From the NCBI RefSeq assembly GCF_964340395.1, contig NC_135559.1, positions 22,249,621 to 22,302,120 on the forward strand: DNA of 52,500 bases, read 5' to 3'. This document shows positions 39,198-50,735 of the stretch, in pieces. This stretch comes from Glandiceps talaboti. Its lineage: Eukaryota > Hemichordata > Enteropneusta > Spengelidae. Each line of letters opens with the position of its first letter. Within the stretch, counting starts at the first letter, position 1. The translations under genes were made by a program, and so were the position numbers. The notes beneath the pieces are model-generated. The model saw only the letters and a list, made by a program, of their open reading frames with translations. It made no database searches and was not told the origin of the DNA.

Positions 39198-39545
39198 TGT
39201 TAGGCCAAAAAAATATATATATCTGGTTCTGGTCAGCACGCGCGTGCCCTGAATACCCTAGCTCTCGTCGATCCTTTTTTTCCGATAATTTTTGCTTTCC
39301 CGTTCCTTATTTATTCCTGATATCAGGAGAACAAGCAGCTGAAATCTACCCTACATGCCAAGACTGCATAAATACAAAGCCTAAACTGTTTCAAAGAAAA
39401 AGGAAGTTTTTCAAGAGATAAATATGATAGAACAGAGTATGTAAAGTGTCAAAAAAATGTGTATTTATTTATTTGCAAAAAAAAAAAATTAGGAAAAAAA
39501 AAAATTTGCGTCGTCGCACCACTTTACACTTTTTTGGCCTTATCT
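39198..39545 (+). mobile_element. Putative TIR element (AGGCCAAAAAA termini), about 0.35 kb
   Basis: The left end GTTAGGCCAAAAAAATATAT and the right end CTTTTTTGGCCTTAT are inverted copies of each other over at least 10 bp. The left end continues TCTGGTTCTGGTCAGC, resembling the TGGTTCTGGTTA termini at 15694, 42367 and 48405. The open frame at 39119-39421 runs through it without a recognised domain. It is probably a miniature non-autonomous DNA element. Confidence 0.4.
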
Positions 39546-40201
39546 ACGACAATTTAGTTGAAGTTTAGAGGTCACGTCAAACATGTGACATCTCATCGGT
39601 AATTTCCAGATTTACATTCATATTAGTTTCACGTTATACCCCAACATGGCCAAACTTAGAACCTTCACGTAGGTGGATTTTGGCAACGTCCTCTCCACAC
39701 AGTCTATTCAAATCAATTGTCGTGAAGGTCCTTTAAAAGTTGCCACTATGATTGAACGATCGGCTTATCACGTACCCACTTCGTCAACTTTCGGTGACAA
39801 GATCACATGTCGTTACCTATATTTGTGTACGATGAATCTCATGTCTAAACAGCTAACCCGTCTAGAATTTGGCATTAGGTAATCCTAAAACGTAAAGCTA
39901 CATGTATGTCGGATGTTTTAAAAACCGAGAGTTGCAGCAAGTAAATGAGGTAATGTCTACAATAAGTGTAATGCCTTGCTTGGGCTGTAGGCTTATCATC
40001 CTAGTCGCAAGAAATTGGTTGACATGTGCGTTCGTCATGTACCATCATTTATAGTTGTGATATGACCCAACAAATGGAAAAAAAGTCTCTTGAATTCAGG
40101 AACTTCTGTTTAGGTGTTGGTGAATAATAAAACCATGTTTTCGCAGCATTCAAGTGGTTGTTTTTGTCAAAATTTCTGTCTGTCATTTTTTCAAGACAAG
40201 A
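39546..40201. other. Unique intronic sequence
   Basis: The open frame at 39673-39882 is anonymous. No repeat was recognised. Confidence 0.35.
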
Positions 40202-40508
40202 AAAATAGCATTGCCTCTTTTGATTCCAGTTAAAAATCCTTATAGCAATTTTGACGCACACAAAATGAAATGAACTCTTACAACCCCCAACCCCCCTAAA
40301 CGACAGGATTGCGTTTGTCGTGGGTCAGTTTTAAAATATTAAGACTTACCGACAGGGGCCGTGTCATTTTAAAACTGACCCACGACAAACGCAATCCTGT
40401 CGTTTAGGGGGGTTGGGGGTTGGGGGTTGTAAGAGTTCATTTCATTTTGTGTTCGTCAAAATTGCTATAAGGATTTTTAACTGGAATCAAAAGAGGCAAT
40501 GCTATTTT
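40202..40508. repeat. 307-bp near-perfect inverted repeat (fold-back)
   Basis: The left arm 40202-40338 and right arm 40366-40508 are reverse complements across about 137 bp, separated by a 27-nt loop (starting ATTAAGACTTACCG). I see one base difference near the GACG(C/A)ACAC position and about one extra GGTTGGG-type unit in the right arm, where G-tracts of 6, 5 and 5 separated by TT lie at about 40407-40426. It could be a fold-back element, a recent inverted duplication or an assembly chimera. Confidence 0.93.
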
Positions 40509-40747
40509 GACTAGTGTTTTTTGATCTGGTTCTCAGTAAGTCTTTATATTGTCATAGTAAGTGAACAAATTATGTTTATTGAACCAACAAACATGGGAGA
40601 TCAAAATAAACATCACTGGGATTTGTGAGTTCCTTTGTGCAAGACTCATTGACAGCTGTGAATTCAACATTACCAACATTTTTCTAGTGTGTGTCATCAA
40701 GTTATTCTGACCTGTTGTTACTTTAACCATGTTATCACTTGACTGTT
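40509..40747. other. Unique intronic sequence
   Basis: It links the palindrome to the first degenerate 114-bp unit. Nothing else was seen. Confidence 0.35.
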
Positions 40748-41700
40748 GCCATAGCTTGTTGCTAGTCATATTTGTATTCACCTTTTGGATGTTTATCCAC
40801 TTGCCTAACAATCTCTGATGTTATCTTGATGATAGATACCATTATTTGGCGTGGTCTTCTTGCTAGGCATATTTGCATACATTTTTTGAATGTTTATTCA
40901 CTTGCCTATTAATTCCTGTTCTTATCTTTGCAATAGACACCAGCATTTGTTTGTTGCTATGGGTGTGGTCTTGTTGCAAGGCATATCTGTATGCATTTTT
41001 TGAATGTTTATTCACTTGCCTATTAATTCCTGTTCTTATCTTTGCAATAGACACCATCATTTGTTTGTTGCTATGGGAGTGGTCTTGTTGCAAGGCATAT
41101 CTGTATGCATTTTTTGAATGTTTATTCACTTGCCTATTAATTCCTGTTCTTATCTTTGCAATAGACACCATCATTTGTTTGTTGCTATGGGAGTGGTCTT
41201 GTTGCAAGGCATATCTGTATACATTTTTTGAATGTTTATTCGCTTGCCTATTAATTCCTGTTCTTATCTTTGCAATAGACACCATCATTTGTTTGTTGCT
41301 ATGGGAGTGGTCTTGTTGCAAGGCATATCTGTATACATTTTTTGAATGTTTATTCACTTGCCTATTAATTCCTGTTCTTATCTTTGCAATAGACACCATC
41401 ATTTGTTTGTTGCTATGGGAGTGGTCTTGTTGCAAGGCATATCTGTATGCATTTTTTGAATGTTTATTCCCTAGCACATTTATGTCTGTTATTATCTTTA
41501 CAATATACTTCATCATTTGGCTGTTGCTATTGGAGTGGTCTTGTTGCTAGGCATATGTGCATACATTTTGGAACCTTTTTTCACTTGCCTACCCTTCCCA
41601 GTTTTTATCTATGCAATGTAAACCATAATTTGGCTGTTACTATGGGTGTGGTTTGTTGCTAATGAAATTTGCATACATTTTTAGAATCTTTATTCACATA
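40748..41700. repeat. 114-bp tandem repeat (6 near-identical plus degenerate flanking units)
   Basis: The unit contains TTGTTGCTATGGGAGTGGTC, TTGTTGCAAGGCATATCTGT, TTTTTTGAATGTTTATTCAC, TTGCCTATTAATTCCTGTTC and TTATCTTTGCAATAGACACC. Anchors are 114 bp apart (40927 and 41041). Related single or diverged copies occur at 6600-6690 and 46855-47110 inside Helitron-like elements, so the array is an expanded internal segment of that family. Frames stay open because 114 is a multiple of three. Confidence 0.9.
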
Positions 41701-41746
41701 CTGGCCCATCCCTGTTGTTATCTTAGTAATATGCATAATCATATAT

Positions 41747-41805
41747 ACCATATATGCAACGGTCAAATGATAGCATATATGGTAAATGTAAATTCAGTTG
41801 TGCTA
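41747..41805 (+). mobile_element. Helitron-like 3' terminus after the 114-bp array
   Basis: A 12-bp stem (TACCATATATGC at 41747, GCATATATGGTA at 41772) precedes CAGTTGTGCTAA at 41794-41805, the same 3' terminus as at 4405 and 48340. It closes the element that contains the 114-bp array. A matching left end was not found near 40.7 kb. Confidence 0.45.
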
Positions 41806-42350
41806 ACAACAGCAGAACCAACACTGGAAAGGAGACAGTGCTAACATTCTACCACTGATTTTAATACCATTATGTTATTATCTTCTCATCCTATTCGGAC
41901 AAGAAAATAACAATTGAGATAGAATTTGGATAGAATTCAGTTCCCCTATCCTCACAAGCTATTGAACTATTGAGTTTATTATTTACTGGTCTGCCTATCA
42001 TATACCAGCACTAGATATAGAAATATAGAGTTATACATTATAATTTACGACCACTGTGATACAATTTTAAGTTTAGAAAACACTCCAGTTTGTCTCTTTA
42101 CAAGATTTAGTTACCAACTTTAATAAAAGTCAAACTTGTGTCCAGGCTTTCATTGGTCTCATTTATTATGACATTGCATCATTAAAAGAAATATAGTAAT
42201 TTACTGCTTCTAGGTCAGAGGTCAGATAGTGATCTCTAGGTCAGAGGTCAGATGGTGACCTCTATCTTGTGATGTCAACTCGTTGCACCTACATTCCAAG
42301 TAGACCACAGACTACATGTATATTAGTAAATATAGTAAACTAACATCTTA
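41806..42350. other. Unique intronic sequence with two DR1 motifs
   Basis: No coding region was recognised. The DR1 pair at 42212-42250 is listed separately. Confidence 0.4.
42212..42250 (+). promoter_or_regulatory. Two perfect DR1 motifs in a 26-bp tandem duplication
   Basis: AGGTCAGAGGTCA occurs at 42212-42224 and 42238-42250, inside a duplicated 26-bp segment (CTAGGTCAGAGGTCAGAT, then AGTGATCT or GGTGACCT). DR1 is the classical RXR/HNF4/COUP-TF-type site. Function is inferred from the motif only. Confidence 0.4.
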
Positions 42351-42354
42351 TCTT

Positions 42355-42600
42355 TTACTAAGACCTAAAGGAATTGTTTGGTTCTGGTTACCCGACTCCC
42401 ACCTAGGTTTTCACTGCCAACCCTAAACAATTTTTTACGTATTTGAGAAAAAAATAATAAAATCGCAAAAATTGTGAAGTCTCACAAGAAGTACTGGATG
42501 CAAAAACTGACATCAACTTAAAAAGACAATATAAAACTGTTCTTCCAATCTGTAATGGCTGTACATCTGATGGAAAGATACCAAATAACACAGAGACCAT
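42355..42600 (-). mobile_element. AGGCC-terminus element, end that flanks the 45-bp array
   Basis: Read on the minus strand, sequence leaving the array passes ATCAGATGTACAGCCATTAC, AGATTGGAAGAACAGTTTTA and then GGTAACCAGAACCAAACAAT before TTTAGGTCTTAG. The first part matches 15840-15885. The last is the inverse of the left terminus at 15694, so the element has inverted termini. The other terminus, beyond 46790, is not evident. Confidence 0.5.
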
Positions 42601-45600
42601 ATGAAAACAATGGAAAGTATAACAACCTGAACTAGACACTCAGATATGAAAACAATGGAAAGTATAACTACCTGAACTAGACACTCACATATGAAAACAA
42701 TGGAAAGTATAACTACCTGAACTAGACACTCACATATGAAAACAATGGAAAGTATAACTACCTGAACTAGACACTCACATATGAAAATAACGGAAAGTAT
42801 AACTACCTGAACTAGACACTCACATATGAAATTAATGGAAAGTATAACTACCTGAACTAGACACTCATATATGAAAATAACGGAAAGTATAACTACCTGA
42901 ACTAGACACTCATATATGAAAATAACGGAAAGTATAACTACCTGAACTAGACACTCACATATGAAAACAATGGAAAGTATAACTACCTGAACTAGACACT
43001 CACATATGAAAACAATGGAAAGTATAACTACCTGAACTAGACACTCACATATGAAAATAACGGAAAGTATAACTACCTGAACTAGACACTCACATATGAA
43101 AACAATGGAAAGTATAACTACCTGAACTAGACACTCACATATGAAAACAATGGAAAGTATAACTACCTGAACTAGACACTCACATATGAAAATAACGGAA
43201 AGTATAACTACCTGAACTAGACACTCACATATGAAAATAATGGAAAGTATAACTACCTGAACTAGACACTTACATATGAAATTAATGGAAAGTATAACTA
43301 CCTGAACTAGACACTCACATATGAAAACAATGGAAAGTATAACTACCTGAACTAGACACTCACATATGAAAACAATGGAAAGTATAACTACCTGAACTAG
43401 ACACTCACATATGAAAACAATGGAAAGTATAACTACCTGAACTAGACACTCACATATGAAAACAATGGAAAGTATAACTACCTGAACTAGACACTCACAT
43501 ATGAAAACAATGGAAAGTATAACTACCTGAACTAGACACTCACATATGAAAATAACGGAAAGTATAACTACCTGAACTAGACACTCACATATGAAAACAA
43601 TGGAAAGTATAACTACCTGAACTAGACACTCACATATGAAAACAATGGAAAGTATAACTACCTGAACTAGACACTCACATATGAAAACAATGGAAAGTAT
43701 AACTACCTGAACTAGACACTCACATATGAAAACATTGGAAAGTATAACTACCTGAACTAGACACTCACATATGAAAATAACGGAAAGTATAACTACCTGA
43801 ACTAGACACTCACATATGAAAACAATGGAAAGCATAACTACCTGAACTAGACACTCACACATGAAAATAACGGAAAGTATAACTACCTGAACTAGACACT
43901 TACATATGAAAATAACGGAAAGCATAACTACCTGAACTAGACACTTACATATGAAAATAATGGAAAGTATAACTACCTGAACTAGACACTCAGATATGAA
44001 AACAATGGAAAGTATAACTATCTGAACTAGACACTCACATATGAAAACAATGGAAAGTATAACTACCTGAACTAGACACTTACATATGAAAACAATGGAA
44101 AGTATAACTACCTGAACTAGACACTCAGATATGAAAACAATGGAAAGTATAACTATCTGAACTAGACACTCAGATATGAAAATAACGGAAAGTATAACTA
44201 CCTGAACTAGACACTCACATATGAAAACAATGGAAAGTATAACTACCTGAACTAGACACTCACATATGAAATTAACGGAAAGTATAACTACCTGAACTAG
44301 ACACTCACATATGAAAACAATGGAAAGTATAACTACCTGAACTAGACACTCACATATGAAATTAATGGAAAGTATAACTACCTGAACTAGACACTCACAT
44401 ATGAAAACAATGGAAAGCATAACTACCTGAACTAGACACTCACATATGAAAATAACGGAAAGCATAACTACCTGAACTAGACACTCAGATATGAAAATAA
44501 CAGAAAGTATAACTACCTGAACTAGACACTCACATATGAAAATAACGGAAAGTATAACTACCTGAACTAGACACTCACATATGAAAACAATGGAAAGTAT
44601 AACTACCTGAACTAGACACTCACATATGAAAACAATGGAAAGTATAACTACCTGAACTAGACACTCACATATGAAAACAATGGAAAGTATAACTACCTGA
44701 ACTAGACACTTACATATGAAAACAACGGAAAGCATAACTACCTGAACTAGACACTCACATATGAAAATAACGGAAAGCATAACTACCTGAACTAGACACT
44801 CACATATGAAAATAACGGAAAGTATAACTACCTGAACTAGACACTCACATATGAAAATAACGGAAAGTATAACTACCTGAACTAGACACTCACATATGAA
44901 AATAACGGAAAGTATAACTACCTGAACTAGACACTCACATATGAAATTAACGGAAAGTATAACTACCTGAACTAGACACTCACATATGAAAACAATGGAA
45001 AGTATAACTACCTGAACTAGACACTCACATATGAAATTAACGGAAAGTATAACTACCTGAACTAGACACTCACATATGAAAACAATGGAAAGTATAACTA
45101 CCTGAACTAGACACTCACATATGAAATTAATGGAAAGTATAACTACCTGAACTAGACACTCACATATGAAAACAATGGAAAGCATAACTACCTGAACTAG
45201 ACACTCACATATGAAAATAACGGAAAGCATAACTACCTGAACTAGACACTCAGATATGAAAATAACAGAAAGTATAACTACCTGAACTAGACACTCACAT
45301 ATGAAAATAACGGAAAGTATAACTACCTGAACTAGACACTCACATATGAAAACAATGGAAAGTATAACTACCTGAACTAGACACTCACATATGAAAACAA
45401 TGGAAAGTATAACTACCTGAACTAGACACTCACATATGAAAACAATGGAAAGTATAACTACCTGAACTAGACACTTACATATGAAAACAACGGAAAGCAT
45501 AACTACCTGAACTAGACACTCACATATGAAAATAACGGAAAGCATAACTACCTGAACTAGACACTCACATATGAAAATAACGGAAAGTATAACTACCTGA

Positions 45601-46790
45601 ACTAGACACTCACATATGAAAATAACGGAAAGTATAACTACCTGAACTAGACACTCACATATGAAAATAACGGAAAGTATAACTACCTGAACTAGACACT
45701 CACATATGAAATTAACGGAAAGTATAACTACCTGAACTAGACACTCACATATGAAAATAACGGAAAGCATAACTACCTGAACTAGACACTCACATATGAA
45801 AATAACAGAAAGTATAACTACCTGAACTAGACACTCACATATGAAAATAACGGAAAGTATAACTACCTGAACTAGACACTCACATATGAAAATAATGGAA
45901 AGTATAACTACCTGAACTAGACACTCACATATGAAATTAACGGAAAGTATAACTACCTGAACTAGACACTCACATATGAAAACAATGGAAAGTATAACTA
46001 CCTGAACTAGACACTCACATATGAAAATAACGGAAAGCATAACTACCTGAACTAGACACTCACATATGAAAACAATGGAAAGTATAACTACCTGAACTAG
46101 ACACTCACATATGAAAATAACGGAAAGTATAACTACCTGAACTAGACACTCACATATGAAAACAATGGAAAGTATAACTACCTGAACTAGACACTTACAT
46201 ATGAAAATAACGGAAAGTATAACTACCTGAACTAGACACTCACATATGAAAACAATGGAAAGTATAACTACCTGAACTAGACACTTACATATGAAAACAA
46301 CGGAAAGTATAACTACCTGAACTAGACACTCACATATGAAAATAACGGAAAGCATAACTACCTGAACTAGACACTCACATATGAAAATAACAGAAAGTAT
46401 AACTACCTGAACTAGACACTCACATATGAAAATAACGGAAAGCATAACTACCTGAACTAGACACTCACATATGAAAATAACGGAAAACATAACTACCTGA
46501 ACTAGACACTCACATATGAAAACAATGGAAAGTATAACTACCTGAACTAGACACTCACATATGAAAACAATGGAAAGTATAACTACCTGAACTAGACACT
46601 CACATATGAAAACAATGGAAAGTATAACTACCTGAACTAGACACTCACATATGAAAATAACGGAAAGTATAACTACCTGAACTAGACACTCACATATGAA
46701 AATAATGGAAAGTATAACTACCTGAACTAGACACTCACATATGAAATTAATGGAAAGTATAACTACCTGAACTAGACACTCACATATTAA
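42596..46790. repeat. 45-bp minisatellite, 4.2 kb, about 93 units
   Basis: The core is AACTACCTGAACTAGACACT followed by CACATATGAAAACAATGGAAAGTAT. The 45-bp register is exact throughout (four units per 180 bp). Variants are confined to AACAATGG/AATAACGG/ATTAATGG/ATTAACGG, AGTAT/AGCAT and CACAT/TACAT/CAGAT. The minus strand is open for 1,325 codons as a 15-residue hydrophobic repeat. The variants change amino acids freely (I-V-F, V-I-F, I-N-F), so there is no sign of protein-level selection. It contains a 765-bp higher-order duplication at 44221-45750. Confidence 0.97.
44221..45750. repeat. Exact 765-bp (17-unit) higher-order tandem duplication
   Basis: Units at 44221-44985 and 44986-45750 carry the same ordered series of variants, including rare ones: CAGATATGAAAATAACAG at 44486 and 45251, and TTACATATGAAAACAACGG at 44709 and 45474. 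The match ends after the ATTAACGG units at 44941 and 45706. Confidence 0.92.
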
Positions 46791-46825
46791 AAAAATTAAA
46801 CTAAAATAAAAATATCAAAAATAAT

Positions 46826-48340
46826 GCCAATGGCAATGTAGCAAAACTGTATTTTGCCACTGCTATGGGCATGGTCTTGTTGCTCTTGCATATTTGCATA
46901 CCTTTTTGGAATCTTTATTAACTTGCCTGCCCTTCCAACTTTTTATCTTTGCAATATAAACCATCATTTAGCTGTAATTGCTATGGGCATGGTCCTGTTT
47001 CTAGGCATAATTGCATACATATTTTGAATCTGTATTCACTTACCTATCCATTCATGTTGTTATCTTTGTAATATGTATTATCATTTCACTGTTGCTAAAG
47101 GCATGGTCATGGTTGCTAGGGTCAATTGTGTCGTAATGTTTTCAACAATAACTACAGATTAACACCTTCAGAAATACATGTATCCCCACCAAGTTTCAAT
47201 CCCATTCACCATGCAGTTTCAAGATACAAGTTTTTGACCAAACTTGACATTTTAGACCTAATTTGCATATCACCGATGGGATCATCATGTTATTCAAATT
47301 TTATATTGATCTGACCAGTCATGACGGGAACATCGCCTTTACCAGCAAAGTGCAACTCTTGCACTTTCTTATCAATCCTTATCAGCTTGATCATTACCAT
47401 AACTAAGTGTTTGCTTTTTGTAATTACATCTGATAAGCCTGAGTCATAGCTGGTACAGGTACTAGGTCAAGACTGAAATGCTGTTGACCGAATGTGTGCA
47501 AGTACTAGTGAGTGTGTTACTTCCCCGCGAGGCACAACTGGCTTGGGTGAAAGGTCATGATTTAGCTTGGGTGAAAGGTCACGATCCAATCGAGATCATA
47601 ACATTAGGATCGTGCACCGTACATTGACGATGTTACATGTGGTATATGGACATCAGATATGGGAATTTGCTATTTAAGTATCTCTGTGCTTAATTTTTCA
47701 AAAAATTATTTAACTAACTATGGAATGAGAAAAACTGTAGTTCCGAGTGCAAGGTTACTTTCAAGGAGTGAATCGTTTGAGTCAAGGGACGTTATCAACT
47801 GTTACAACTTTTATAATCCTATTACAGTTGACATTGCAAACAGATTTAGAGGTTGTCAACAACCCGACTTGCCTATTGATGAACTCAAGTTATCCGTAGT
47901 TTGGTTTTACCGAGGCGTTACCGACATGAGTGTTTGAGTTTATGGTTTTTGACCAAAAATCACATTATTTTTACCCAAATCACACATCGGTGGTAAGATC
48001 ATTTTGATTTGAACAATTTCCAAATTCGACACCCAAGGTAATATACCCACAAAATATCATGGCAATCGGTCCAGCAGTTTTTGACTTTAGGTTGTTTACA
48101 CACACACACACACACATAGACACTTTACCATGCCTATAGCACTGAAGTCTTGCTGCTAGACGTTCAGGCTTTCTTTCGATACTATAAGCGAACGAAGTTC
48201 ACAGTGAGGGCTTGCCCGAACAGTCTAGCGAATGTCATTTTCAGACCGGACATTCCATTGAGATTACGATACGAACATCCGAGGTCTAGCAGATAGACTA
48301 ATAGCACTGCTGAACCTTATCAGTTCAGTTGTGCTAATAC
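46826..48340 (+). mobile_element. Near-complete 1.5-kb Helitron/Helentron-like element
   Basis: The left end GCCAATGGCAATGTAGCAAA then ACTGTA is followed by two to three 114-bp-type repeats (CTATGGGCATGGTCTTGTTG and GTTATCTTTG phrases, to about 47110). Next come the conserved tail (CACCAAGTTTCAATCCCATT, TTTTTGACCAAACTTGACAT, CTAATTTGCATATCACCGAT), a second GACCAAAAATCACATT block at 47950, CAATCGGTCCAGCAG, a CA tract at 48096-48116, and CCATGCCTATAGCACTG. The right end is CTGAAC...GTTCAG with a hairpin, then TTGTGCTAA at 48340. The open frame at 47659-47937 lies in a segment absent from the other copies and is not recognised. No Rep/helicase gene was found, so the element is non-autonomous. 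Confidence 0.55.
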
Positions 48341-48410
48341 AAATCTACCTACCCCACCTATTCTAAAATTGATTGTAATCAGAACCACACAATTTTTTTA
48401 GGCCTTAGAA
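48341..48410 (-). mobile_element. AGGCC-terminus element fragment
   Basis: CTACCCCACCTATTCTAAAA, then AATCAGAACCACACAATTTT and TTTAGGCCTTAG, is the reverse complement of the left end at 15694-15765, with an intact AGGCC terminus. It directly abuts the CTAA end of the preceding element. Confidence 0.5.
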
Positions 48411-49110
48411 AGATACATATTATATTATGGATGGCAATAATGTACAAACATTATCAATATCTCTAAATTTGACTTGACCAGCTTGCGGTAACCCTTCATC
48501 CAATCACAATTGTCCTTCTCCCTATCTTAGCCAATCACAGCCTATGCAATACATTTGTAAAACATTTGATTATCTGAACAACTCTGGGGACATAAATTTT
48601 GTTTGGATATGCAGACAGTTTGGATTATCAACTTTGTGGGTGTGGCATAATAACTTTCCATGTCTGAAACATGTGCATACATCACCACAATTCAATAACA
48701 GAGGAGTTAGATATTGAACTGCTGGGCTCAAAATTAACTAACGTAGTCCAAGGATGGTGACCAATAGTCCTTTATTCCTGAACTGAAAATAGAGTTCCTC
48801 TATTTGAAATGTGTGTGTTATAAAAATACTTTTCTGTCTGTAAATCTTCCATCCTTTAAATCATCACATAATCAGTGGTAGCCTGAGTGGGCTACCAGTT
48901 GCAAATTATGGTAACCCCATGACAAGAATTGGTAGTCTGTGGACATGGGTTAATTTCAAGCCTTGCAGTGCACTGGCATCACAGAACTTTTTATTTTACT
49001 TTTGGAACTGAAGCAACAACTATGATAAGTGGTAACATAACACTGTCTATTTACTTTGTAAATAAAATTAAATGTATTATGTACACATGTACATTTGCTC
49101 AATTTTCACT
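48411..49110. other. Unique intronic sequence
   Basis: It includes CCAATCACA phrases near 48500 and 48532. No gene was recognised; the frame at 48929-49150 has no known motif. Confidence 0.4.
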
Positions 49111-50735
49111 TGAATTTTCAGATATATATGTACTAATTACAATGTCATAGGATAGAATTATACTGTATATACTGATATATATGTAGTAGTAACTACAATG
49201 TCATAGGATAGAATTATACTGTACATACTGATATATATGTAGTAACTACAATGTCATAGGATAGAATTATACTGTACATACTGATATATATGTAGTAACT
49301 ACAATGTCATAGGATAGAATTATACTGTATATACTGATATATGTAGTAGTAACTACGATGTCATAGGATAGAATTATACTGTATATACTGATATATATGT
49401 AGTAGTAACTACAATGTCATAGGATAGAATTATACTGTATATACTGATATATATGTAGTAGTAATTACTACAATGTCATAGGATAGAATTATATTGTATA
49501 TACTGATATATATATAGTAGTAACTACAATGTCATAGGATAGAATTATACTGTATATACTGATATATATGTAGTAGTAACTACAATGTCATAGGATAGAA
49601 TTATACTGTATATACTGATATATATGTAGTAACTACAATGTCATAGGATAGAATTATACTGTACATACTGATATATATGTAGTAGTAACTACAATGTCAT
49701 AGGATAGAATTATACTGTACATACTGATATATATGTAGTAACTACAATGTCATAGGATAGAATTATACTGTATATACTGATATATATGTAGTAGTAACTA
49801 CAATGTCAAAGGATAGAATTATACTGTATATACTGATATATATGTAGTAGTAACTACAATGTCATGGGATAGAATTATACTGTATATACTGATATATATG
49901 TAGTAGTAACTACAATGTCATAGGATAGAATTATACTGTACATACTGATATATATGTAGTAACTACAATGTCATAGGATAGAATTATACTGTATATACTG
50001 ATATATATGTAGTAGTAACTACGATGTCATGGGATAGAATTATACTGTACATACTGATATATATGTAGTAACTACAATGTCATAGGATAGAATTATACTG
50101 TACATACTGATATATATGTAGTAGTAACTACAATGTCATGGGATAGAATTATACTGTATATACTGATATATATGTAGTAGTAACTACAATGTCATAGGAT
50201 AGAATTATACTGTATATACTGATATATATGTAGTAGTAACTACAATGTCATAGGATAGAATTATACTGTATATACTGATATATATGTAGTAGTAACTACA
50301 ATGTCATAGGATAGAATTATACTGTATATACTGATATATATGTAGTAACTACAATGTCATAGGATAGAATTATACTGTATATACTGATATATATGTAGTA
50401 GTAACTACAATGTCATGGGATAAAATTATACTGTATATACTGATATATATGTAGTAGTAACTACAATGTCATAGGATAGAATTATACTGTACATACTGAT
50501 ATATATGTAGTAGTAACTACAATGTCATAGGATAGAATTATACTATATATACTGATATATATGTAGTAGTAACTACAATGTCATAGGATAGAATTATACT
50601 GTATATACTGATATATATGTAGTAACTACAATGTCATAGGATAGAATTATACTGTATATACTGATATATATATGTAGTAACTACAATGTCATGGGATAGA
50701 ATTATATGTAATAACTACAATGTCATGGGAAACAA
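49111..50735. repeat. 56/53-bp minisatellite (about 29 units)
   Basis: The core is CAATGTCATAGGATAGAATT followed by ATACTGTATATACTGATATATATGTAGTAGTAACTA. Length classes arise from one or two GTA triplets (GTAGTAGTAACTAC or GTAGTAACTAC). TGTATATACTG and TGTACATACTG alternate among units. The right edge decays at 50690-50735. Confidence 0.95.

Noticed and set aside
39119-39421. 100-codon open frame ending in a basic tail
   Set aside because: It spans the putative inverted-terminus element and has no recognised domain; its basic end comes from A-rich sequence.
40863-41550. 217- and 225-codon frames on opposite strands
   Set aside because: They mirror the 114-bp (38-codon) tandem repeat and are open on both strands by period alone.
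42513-46490. 1,325-codon minus-strand open frame with a 15-residue hydrophobic repeat
   Set aside because: It coincides with the 45-bp array. The unit is a multiple of three with no stop, variants change amino acids without restraint, and the frame runs off the array into unrelated sequence with no promoter, splice or domain evidence.
47659-47937. 92-codon open frame inside the 46.8-48.3 kb element as a transposase fragment
   Set aside because: No Rep, helicase, nuclease or transposase motif is visible, and the segment is absent from other copies, so a coding role cannot be supported.
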